DNA from: an uncultured Collinsella sp.
GTDB taxonomy: Bacteria; Actinomycetota; Coriobacteriia; Coriobacteriales; Coriobacteriaceae
Length of the DNA: 5,381 bases
Direction of reading: 5' to 3'
Assembly: GCA_900556365.1 (NCBI GenBank)
Contig: USOG01000103.1
Location: forward strand, 1 to 5,381
Shown here: positions 1-5,233 of the stretch, piece by piece
How the letters are laid out: the number at the start of each line of letters is the position of its first letter
How positions within the stretch are numbered: the first letter of the stretch is position 1
Translations under genes and position numbers: made by a program
Notes under the pieces: model-generated
Told to the model about the DNA's origin: nothing
Seen by the model: the letters and a program-made list of their open reading frames with translations, nothing else
Database searches by the model: none

Positions 1-33
1 CTGTTTAGTATACACGGCTGCGGGCGTATCCAT
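1..33 (-). CDS. possible start of a minus-strand gene running off the left edge
   Basis: An ATG at 33-31 on the minus strand opens a frame that stays open to the window edge and reads MDTPAAVYTKQ. Only 11 codons are visible, so no function can be given. Support is weak: there is no clear Shine-Dalgarno sequence before the ATG. A poor promoter-like pair lies upstream on the same strand (TTTACC, 17 bases, TGAAAT, each matching consensus at 4 of 6 positions). If the gene is real, it points the same way as all the others, and the large inverted repeat at 58-268 would lie in its upstream region. The stretch could equally be plain intergenic DNA. Confidence 0.2.
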   Translation of the reverse strand, partial: MDTPAAVYTKQ

Positions 34-57
34 CGAGATTCATATTTCACTCACATT

Positions 58-268
58 GTTTACGCAGGTAAAGTGCGTGGCACGTTCCCAGTGTGCGGCG
101 GAGGGGGCGGGCCTGAGACATATTAAGGTTGCTGCTCTACAGTCCTGCTCACGACGGAGAGCACATTAAGTGCTCTCCTGTTCGTGCGGAACTCGCGACA
201 ACCTTAATATGTCTCAGGCCCGCCCCCTCCGCCGCACACTGGGAACGCCACGTTGATGCCTGCTAAAC
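58..268. repeat. long foldback element with 49 bp perfect inverted arms
   Basis: Bases 83-131 are the exact reverse complement of 199-247, 49 bp with no mismatch. Pairing continues outward with small defects: 76-80 pairs with 248-252 past a two-base bulge (81-82), 64-68 with 259-263 past an internal loop, and 58-62 with 264-268 past one bulged base. The whole therefore folds into a stem of about 65 pairs around a 67-base loop that carries its own hairpin. The arms are G-rich on one strand (GGCGGAGGGGGCGGG). No frame inside looks like a protein. The tip lacks the U-tract of an intrinsic terminator on either strand. It begins 15 bases beyond the stop codon of the histidine phosphatase gene. The layout resembles a MITE or other small palindromic dispersed repeat. 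No convincing target-site duplication is visible; TTG at 56-58 and at 270-272 is the best candidate and is too short to rely on. Confidence 0.9.
151..185. repeat. inner hairpin in the loop of the foldback element
   Basis: Inside the loop of the large inverted repeat, 156-164 (GGAGAGCAC) pairs perfectly with 170-178 (GTGCTCTCC) around the five-base loop ATTAA. Four more pairs form below it between 151-154 and 182-185. Together with the outer arms this makes an almost continuous rod-like fold. No run of T follows it on either strand, so it does not look like an ordinary terminator. Confidence 0.8.
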
Positions 269-282
269 CTTGCTCGCTCAGG

Positions 283-909
283 CTAATGACTTTGTTGGGG
301 GTCCACTATTTGCTGGAGGGTGAACTTGCATTGATGGGGCTCGCCTTCTGCTTGTGGCTTTGCCTCATCGAAATCGAAAATCATGATGGCGCAGTTGGGG
401 AGTTTTGCTGGGAGCTCGAAGCCCTCTGGGGCTGCGACCTTGATGAATTGGCGGCTGGCGCTGCCGTGGCTTACTGCTAGTAGGGTTTCGATGTCCTCGG
501 CGCTTATGAGATTGGTGAGAGCAGCTACCATGCGTTCTTGCAACGTTTTGCTTCCCTCTCCTCCAAAGGGGACCAAGTCCTCGCCCGGATCCCAGACGTC
601 GGTAGGTAATGCGTCGTGAGGGCCTTCCTCGAAGGTTCCGTAGCAGCGCTCGATGATGCCTTCGCAGGGCTCGACTGCTGCGTCCGGGCCAAGGAGTTCG
701 GTTGCGACGAGCTGAGCTGTGTCCATGGCTCGGCCTAAGGGCGAAGTGACCACTTTGTCGGGGACAACGTCGTGGCTCTTGAGCCATGCGGCAGCCATTC
801 CCGCTTGTTTGCGGCCCAGATCGGTCAGCGGCGAGTCGCAGCGGCCCTGGACCAGCTTTTTGACGTTGAACTCCGTCTGACCGTGGCGGAGTAGATACAG
901 TTTCTTCAT
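283..909 (-). CDS. histidine phosphatase family protein (phosphoglycerate mutase-like)
   Basis: The 208-residue product belongs to the histidine phosphatase superfamily, whose members move or remove phosphate through a phospho-histidine. The signature LLRHGQTEFN is at residues 6-15, with Arg8 and the nucleophile His9. Gly22-Arg23 and SPLTDLGRKQA (26-36) follow. Arg60 lies in SPLGRAMDTA, Glu87 in IIERCYG is the probable general acid, and the second catalytic histidine is His148 in SHGS. All the core residues are therefore present. There is no signal peptide or membrane segment, so it is cytoplasmic. The start is fixed by the motif at residue 8 and by a good ribosome site, AAGGGGAG, at 913-920. 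The stop is TAG. The gene begins 39 bases after the CDF exporter, so the two probably share a transcript. The substrate cannot be told from sequence: cofactor-dependent mutase, GpmB-like phosphatase or alpha-ribazole phosphatase are all possible. The family call is secure, the function is not. Confidence 0.92.
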   Translation of the reverse strand: MKKLYLLRHGQTEFNVKKLVQGRCDSPLTDLGRKQAGMAAAWLKSHDVVPDKVVTSPLGRAMDTAQLVATELLGPDAAVEPCEGIIERCYGTFEEGPHDALPTDVWDPGEDLVPFGGEGSKTLQERMVAALTNLISAEDIETLLAVSHGSASRQFIKVAAPEGFELPAKLPNCAIMIFDFDEAKPQAEGEPHQCKFTLQQIVDPQQSH

Positions 910-948
910 GCTCTCCCCTTCTGCATAACCTGCTTTGCCGGCACAGCC

Positions 949-2103
949 TTACTCGTGGGTATGCCCTACGTAGTCTTCGTCGATCGTAATCTTGGCAATC
1001 GACTTGGGATATTCCGATTCGACCCGTTGTGCCAGCGCGTGCTTTACGTCTTCGGCACTCATTTGCAGATCCGAGGGGCGCACGCAGTCAAAAATCACGT
1101 TGGTGTGTGTAGGACCCGGCACACAGCGTAGGTCATGAATCGAGAGGCGGTTATCGATCTCCTGAGCCATGGCGTGAATGCGCAAGCGCATGCTCGCCAC
1201 CTTGGGGTCATCGGTCACGATGGGATCGTAGTGAAGCGTGACGATCATGCCGTCTTCGACCCTAAACGACTGCTCGATGTTATCGAGCGTGTCGTGACTT
1301 TCCAGCGGGCTGGCCTCGGCCGCCATCTCGGCGTGCGCACTTGCAAACTTCCTGCCCGGACCATAATCGTGAACCATAAGGTCGTGGACGCCCAAAACGC
1401 CGGGATAGCTCATGATCTTGTCTCGAATGTGTTTGACCAACTTGGGATCGGGTGCCTGGCCCAAAAGTGGACTCACCGTATCCTGGATGAGTTCAAAACC
1501 GCTCCAGCCAATATAGGCGCCAACGGCAAGGCCGACCCATGCGTCAAGATTGATGTGCGTCACCTGCGAAACAATTGCGCACGCTAACACGGCGCCTGTG
1601 GCAAGGACATCGTTCTTGGAATCCTGCGCGGTCGCATGCAGCGTCTCGGACTCAATACGGTCACCGAGCTTTTGGTTGAGGGCCGCCATCCAGAGCTTTA
1701 CAACCATCGAAAGCGCCAGAACTGCCACCAGGGCAAGCGAGAACTCGACAGGCTCCGGGTTGACGATACGCTCAACCGAGGACTTCACCAGTTCGATGCC
1801 AATCAGCAGCACGAGCGCCGCCACGACCAGACCCGAGAGATACTCGTAGCGACCGTGACCGTAAGGATGCTCGGGGTCGGCCGGCTTGCTCGCCAGCTTA
1901 AAGCCCAGCACGCTCACGATATTCGAGCTGGCATCGGACAGGTTGTTCATGGCATCCGCCACGATCGAAACCGATCCCGACAGCACGCCAATTGCACCCT
2001 TCGCAGCACAAAGCGCAACATTGGCGAGAATACACACCACGCCCGTCAGCGTGCCCACGCGCGCACGGTCGCCCTGCGCACGCTTAACAATCCACTCGAC
2101 CAT
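949..2103 (-). CDS. cation diffusion facilitator (CDF) metal exporter, manganese-like site
   Basis: This 384-residue inner-membrane protein is a CDF-family metal/proton antiporter. Six membrane segments can be placed at about residues 18-40, 44-68, 88-107, 121-141, 161-182 and 186-206. Segment 2 carries ADAMNNLSDASSN and the loop after it carries HPYGHGRYE (79-87), both family hallmarks. The transport site is read as Asn53 and Asp57 in segment 2 with Asp161 and Asp165 in segment 5. This N/D/D/D set is the one described for manganese exporters such as streptococcal MntE; zinc exporters usually have a histidine. Manganese, or possibly iron, export is therefore inferred. The cytoplasmic tail (about 207-384) is longer than in the usual protein of about 300 residues and seems to hold two related domains, one around GVHDLMVHDYGPG (238-250) and one around SIHDLRCVPGP (321-331). 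The in-frame codon just before the ATG is TAG, so no earlier start exists; GGCGGA at 2109-2114 may be the ribosome site. No metal riboswitch is recognisable in the short leader. Confidence 0.93.
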   Translation of the reverse strand: MVEWIVKRAQGDRARVGTLTGVVCILANVALCAAKGAIGVLSGSVSIVADAMNNLSDASSNIVSVLGFKLASKPADPEHPYGHGRYEYLSGLVVAALVLLIGIELVKSSVERIVNPEPVEFSLALVAVLALSMVVKLWMAALNQKLGDRIESETLHATAQDSKNDVLATGAVLACAIVSQVTHINLDAWVGLAVGAYIGWSGFELIQDTVSPLLGQAPDPKLVKHIRDKIMSYPGVLGVHDLMVHDYGPGRKFASAHAEMAAEASPLESHDTLDNIEQSFRVEDGMIVTLHYDPIVTDDPKVASMRLRIHAMAQEIDNRLSIHDLRCVPGPTHTNVIFDCVRPSDLQMSAEDVKHALAQRVESEYPKSIAKITIDEDYVGHTHE

Positions 2104-2150
2104 CTACATCCGCCCCCACGGTACTACCTATATATCTATTGCTCAAACGG

Positions 2151-2161
2151 ATTGTAGTGTA
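2151..2161 (-). promoter_or_regulatory. possible -10 region of the CDF exporter promoter
   Basis: The 67 bases between the upstream terminator and the CDF start codon must hold the promoter if the exporter has its own transcript. The best -10-like sequence on the minus strand is the overlapping pair TACACT and TACAAT, about 50 bases before the ATG. No good -35 hexamer lies at 16-18 bases, and TATATA nearer the gene is an alternative. The location is inferred mainly from the terminator behind it. Confidence 0.2.
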
Positions 2162-2182
2162 GCCACTTTGTCCCCCAGATAC

Positions 2183-2215
2183 AAAAAGGCCGCAGCCCGC
2201 ACGGGCCACGGCCTT
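2183..2215 (-). terminator. intrinsic terminator after the PTS IIC gene
   Basis: On the minus strand, 2215-2186 folds into a 13-pair stem (AAGGCCG at the left foot, CGGCCTT at the right, two G-T pairs in the middle) with the four-base loop GTGC. The last two T of the stem plus three more give a run of five T. It lies 38 bases past the TAA of the IIC gene and should end the acc/IIC transcript before the CDF gene. Confidence 0.88.
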
Positions 2216-2217
2216 GG

Positions 2218-2246
2218 AATGTGTCATGCGGGGCTGCCCCTTTGTC
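2218..2246 (-). repeat. intergenic repeat copy 2, downstream of the IIC gene
   Basis: Read on the minus strand, this 29-base element (GACAAAGGGGC, then AGCCCCGCATGACACATT) matches the 28-base copy at 3510-3483 at about 24 positions, in the same orientation. Its centre, GGGGC-A-GCCCC, is a small palindrome. It lies between the IIC stop codon and the terminator. A short dispersed intergenic palindrome (REP-like) is the likely class; two copies in one window is the only direct evidence. Confidence 0.7.
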
Positions 2247-2253
2247 GATCGAT

Positions 2254-3468
2254 TTATGCGCTTACTTCGGCCGCGCTCTCCGAGGTTTCGAGCGAATCGG
2301 CTTCGTCTTCTGCCGTCTGCCCCTTCGTCGGCACCACACCAAAGCAGTAGCTCAGCGCCGCAGACACCGCAAATGCCGTGCCGCCGGCAGCGCAGCACCA
2401 CAGCAGGTTCGAGATGCCGCCCGTGGCAAAGCCAATGACCATGAGGACATTCGTCATGCCGATGGTATAGGCCGTAACGTGGCCCACGGCCGCAACAAGG
2501 CCTCCGACGGCGCCGCCAATGGCCATGCACGTCAGGCACCTGCCATATTTAAAGCCGCAACCGTACAGTGCCGGCTCGCTTACGCCACCAAGCACACCCG
2601 AGATCGAATAGCCCAGCATGAGCGCCTTCTCGTCCTTATCCGCAACGCGGAGCGACGCGCCAAAGGGCATGCCCCAAACGGCGAACGTTGCCATCGTCGC
2701 GGCGATCAGGATGCACGAATCCGTTCCCACACTCATAAACTGCGCGTAGGCGAGCGATAGGACGACGTTGCTGACGCCCGCGATCTTTAGGAACTCCCAG
2801 CCCGCGGCAAGCCCCATGAGCGTGAGCAGCGACACGATGCCACCGGAATTGCCAAGCATAAACATAAACTGGCCCAACAGCATGCCCAGATAGCTGCCCG
2901 CCGGCGCTGTGATACACAGCGAAACCGGAACCATGACGAGCATGGTCGCAAACGGAACGAACGAAAACGCCACGGCCTTAGGGATAACGCGCTGAAAGAA
3001 ACACTCCACTCGCCATAGCACGGGCACCGAGATGAGAACCGGAATAACAGTCGTCGTGTAATCATTGACTGGCGCAGGAAGCAGGCCATACACGGAAGTC
3101 ATCGATGCCCCCGTCGTCGATGCGGCATCGACGAGCTTAAGCAGATCGGGCGCAACCAATACGCCGCCCAGCATCATGCCCAGCTGCTCCGAGCAACCGA
3201 GCTGGCGGGCGGCCGCCCAACCAAGATAAATGGGCAAAAAGTAGTAGCCGGCGTTATAGAGCCAACTGTAGAACAGACGATAGATTTCGGAATCGGCAGA
3301 CCACAGGCCCAGCATGCCTTCGCCCATAATGACGGCGACGGTGCGGAACAACGCCGCGCAGACAATAAAGGGCAGCGCCGACATCATGCTTTTGGACAGA
3401 TAGTCCACCACAGCCATGGCGTTTGATGAAACCGTCGTTGTAAACGAGGTGTTAGAAACTTGTGACAT
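2254..3468 (-). CDS. stand-alone PTS EIIC permease, glucose/beta-glucoside superfamily
   Basis: The 404-residue membrane protein is the sugar-translocating IIC subunit of a phosphotransferase system. Family-like landmarks in order are YYFLPIYLGWAAARQLG (75-91), GGVLVAPDLL (101-110), NDYTTTVIPVL (135-145) and the substrate-site motif GVSEPALYG (295-303) with Glu298. About eight to ten hydrophobic segments fill residues 25-380, and an acidic, serine-rich tail (380-404) follows. BglF-type proteins also carry IIB and IIA domains (around 620 residues in all). Here both are absent and no phosphorylatable IIB cysteine motif is seen, so partner proteins encoded elsewhere would be needed for PTS transport. 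The frame is open further upstream to 3768, but that part overlaps accDA and is arginine-rich noise. ATG 3468 has the ribosome site GGGAAAGG six bases away and begins a sensible IIC N-terminus. It starts 40 bases after the accDA stop, with no room for an obvious promoter, so read-through from the acc operon is likely. Substrate unknown. Confidence 0.88.
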   Translation of the reverse strand: MSQVSNTSFTTTVSSNAMAVVDYLSKSMMSALPFIVCAALFRTVAVIMGEGMLGLWSADSEIYRLFYSWLYNAGYYFLPIYLGWAAARQLGCSEQLGMMLGGVLVAPDLLKLVDAASTTGASMTSVYGLLPAPVNDYTTTVIPVLISVPVLWRVECFFQRVIPKAVAFSFVPFATMLVMVPVSLCITAPAGSYLGMLLGQFMFMLGNSGGIVSLLTLMGLAAGWEFLKIAGVSNVVLSLAYAQFMSVGTDSCILIAATMATFAVWGMPFGASLRVADKDEKALMLGYSISGVLGGVSEPALYGCGFKYGRCLTCMAIGGAVGGLVAAVGHVTAYTIGMTNVLMVIGFATGGISNLLWCCAAGGTAFAVSAALSYCFGVVPTKGQTAEDEADSLETSESAAEVSA

Positions 3469-3474
3469 GGAACG

Positions 3475-3482
3475 CCTTTCCC
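3475..3482 (-). promoter_or_regulatory. ribosome binding site that sets the IIC start
   Basis: GGGAAAGG on the minus strand lies six bases before ATG 3468. It supports this start over any of the upstream in-frame codons, all of which lie inside accDA. Confidence 0.75.
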
Positions 3483-3510
3483 AATGTGACATGCGGGCCG
3501 TCCCTTTGTC
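3483..3510 (-). repeat. intergenic repeat copy 1, between accDA and the IIC gene
   Basis: The minus strand reads GACAAAGGGACGG, then CCCGCATGTCACATT, and is closely related to the copy at 2246-2218. It begins at the accDA stop codon itself. Its ends take part in an 8 bp inverted repeat, ATGTGACA (3514-3507) and TGTCACAT (3491-3484), around a 15-base centre. The word ATGTCACA occurs again over the IIC start codon (3468-3461), 24 bases away. A fold at the end of accDA or a binding site are both possible; no T-run follows, so termination is unlikely. Confidence 0.7.
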
Positions 3511-5233
3511 ACATCGTGCGGTACTGACCGATTGCGCGGTACTTTTCGTAGCGAAGGTTTGTGAGGGCTGCGTCGTCGAGCTGCCCAAGCGTATCGAAGG
3601 CATCAAATGCCGAGGACATGACGGCACCGGCGATCTCCTCATGCGACAGGCCCCTATCGTCAACAATGCCGTCGATGATGCCGAGCGCCAACAGATCGGG
3701 GGCCGTGAGCTTAAGCGCCTCGGCGGCCTCATTCGCGCGCTCGGTATCCTTCCACAGGATCGACGCACAGGCCTCGGGGCTCACGACCGAATAGGCCGAG
3801 CTCGAGAGCATCAGGATGCGGTCGGCCACGGACAGCGCCAGCGCGCCACCAGAGCCGCCCTCGCCTGTCACCACCGAGACAATCGGCGTCTTGAGGCCGC
3901 TCATCTCCATGAGGTTCTGGGCAATCGCCTCACCCTGGCCGCGTTCCTCGGCACCGATGCCGCAAAACGCGCCCGAAGTATCGACCAGGCACAGAACCGG
4001 TCGACCAAACTTTTCGGCCTGGCGCATCAGGCGACGCGCTTTGCGGTAGCCCTCGGGATGTGCCATACCAAAGTTGCGACGCATACGCTCTTTAGTCGTG
4101 GTGCCGCGCTCGACGGCGATGACCGTTACGGGGCGTCCGTCTTTCCAGCCAATGCCAGCCACCACAGCAGCGTCGTCGCCAAAGTAGCGGTCGCCGTGCA
4201 GCTCCACAAATCCATCCAGGCCCAGCGAGATCATCTCGCCTGCCGTGGCGCGATCTGCCGAGCGGGTCTGCTTGACAATCTCGAGCGCGGTTTTTGGTGC
4301 GGCCGAGCGCTTGAACAAATGTCCCAGCTTTTTGCCGCGGCGGCCCGTATGCACAATCTCGTGCGGTGCCCCCAGGCCGGGCGCGTGCCCTTCGTGCAGC
4401 GCCAGCAGCTCGCCTACCGTGAGCGCAACCTCGCCACGCGGTACAACGGCATCGCAAAAGCCGTGCTCCAGCAAAAACTCGGAGCGCTGGAATCCCTTGG
4501 GCAGGCGCTTGTGCATGTTCTGCTCGATCACGCGCGGGCCTGCAAATGCCGTCAGGGCATCGGGCTCGGCCAGGATAATGTCGCCCTCCATAGCAAAGCT
4601 CGCGGTTACGCCTCCGGTCGTGGGGTCGGTGAGCACCGTGACATACAGGCCGCCCGCCTCACTGTGGCGCCTAACCGCCGCAGAAATCTTGGCCATCTGC
4701 ATAAGCGATGTCACGCCCTCTTGCATGCGCGCACCGCCCGAAACGGTAAAGCCGACAACTGGCAATCCAAGCTCGGTCGCTCGCTCAAATGTGCGACAGA
4801 TCTTCTCGCCCACCACGGAACCCATCGAGCCCATCATAAAGTTGGCGTCCATAAAGAAGAGCGCCGTATCGCAACCGCAGATTTTGCCCTTGCCGCACAC
4901 AACGGCATCGCGCTCGCCCGAACGTTCGCTCACGCTCTTGAGCTTGTCGGCATAGCCGGGAAACGAAAGGAAGTCCTCCGGCACCAGACTGGCATCCCAT
5001 TCCTCAAACGTGCCCTCGTCAATCGTCATGCGCATGCGGTCGCGCCCGCTCACGCGAAAGTGTTTGCCGCAACGAGGGCAGACCTCGAGGTTGTCGTGCA
5101 GGCGCGCCTCATCGATCACGCGGCGGCACTCCGGGCACTTGATAAACACGTGGCGCGCGGGAAACTCGGCGCACGACTCGGTCATCGGTCCCTCGAGGAC
5201 GTTGACCGTCTTCGCTTTTCTATTCATCAGCAT
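3509..5233 (-). CDS. accDA: acetyl-CoA carboxylase carboxyltransferase, fused beta (AccD) and alpha (AccA) subunits
   Basis: The 574-residue protein joins both halves of the carboxyltransferase that moves the carboxyl group from biotin on AccB to acetyl-CoA, giving malonyl-CoA for fatty-acid synthesis. The AccD half has a zinc ribbon (Cys33, Cys36, Cys52, Cys55, spaced C-x2-C-x15-C-x2-C), then SGGARMQEG (165-173) and TDPTTGGVTASFAMEGD (202-218). The AccA half starts near 306 and shows ELHGDRYFGDD (344-354), RRNFGMAHPEGYRKA (385-399), GAEERGQGEAIA (427-438), GEGGSGGALA (457-466) and YSVVSPEACASILWKD (481-496). Separate E. coli subunits total about 623 residues; the loss here is mainly the N-terminal helical part of AccA. 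In-frame TGA at 5248-5246 bars an earlier start. ATG 5233 has GGGG seven bases upstream. ATG 5185, behind GAGGG, is a possible shorter start and keeps the zinc ribbon. The start overlaps the end of accC by 14 bases, suggesting translational coupling. Confidence 0.96.
   Translation of the reverse strand: MLMNRKAKTVNVLEGPMTESCAEFPARHVFIKCPECRRVIDEARLHDNLEVCPRCGKHFRVSGRDRMRMTIDEGTFEEWDASLVPEDFLSFPGYADKLKSVSERSGERDAVVCGKGKICGCDTALFFMDANFMMGSMGSVVGEKICRTFERATELGLPVVGFTVSGGARMQEGVTSLMQMAKISAAVRRHSEAGGLYVTVLTDPTTGGVTASFAMEGDIILAEPDALTAFAGPRVIEQNMHKRLPKGFQRSEFLLEHGFCDAVVPRGEVALTVGELLALHEGHAPGLGAPHEIVHTGRRGKKLGHLFKRSAAPKTALEIVKQTRSADRATAGEMISLGLDGFVELHGDRYFGDDAAVVAGIGWKDGRPVTVIAVERGTTTKERMRRNFGMAHPEGYRKARRLMRQAEKFGRPVLCLVDTSGAFCGIGAEERGQGEAIAQNLMEMSGLKTPIVSVVTGEGGSGGALALSVADRILMLSSSAYSVVSPEACASILWKDTERANEAAEALKLTAPDLLALGIIDGIVDDRGLSHEEIAGAVMSSAFDAFDTLGQLDDAALTNLRYEKYRAIGQYRTM

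Noticed and set aside
83..247. Large inverted repeat as an intrinsic terminator of the phosphatase gene
   Set aside because: The stem is far too long and neither strand has a run of T after the arms or after the inner hairpin. It may still slow polymerase, but the signature is absent.
1..282. tRNA, riboswitch or CRISPR array in the left intergenic region
   Set aside because: No cloverleaf, no known riboswitch core and no regularly spaced direct repeats; the only structure is the palindrome.
253..480. Plus-strand frame of 75 codons beginning at the edge of the inverted repeat
   Set aside because: It lies almost entirely antisense to the histidine phosphatase gene, has no recognisable motif or good ribosome site, and its composition is that of a shadow frame.
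1135..2157. Long plus-strand frames opposite the CDF exporter
   Set aside because: They are antisense to a gene with clear family motifs, are rich in His and Arg as expected for reversed GC-rich codons, and show no motif of their own.
3484..3514. CRP-like operator (TGTGA and TCACA)
   Set aside because: The half-sites are 19 bases apart when paired this way, not the 6 expected, and the regulator is not known to be relevant in this group.
3469..3768. N-terminal extension of the IIC reading frame by 100 codons
   Set aside because: This part overlaps accDA in another frame, is full of Arg, Ser and Pro, and resembles no PTS domain. ATG 3468 with its ribosome site is the credible start.
4245..4955. 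Plus-strand frame of 236 codons opposite accDA
   Set aside because: Antisense to highly conserved carboxyltransferase coding sequence; rich in Ser, Pro and Arg with no domain visible.
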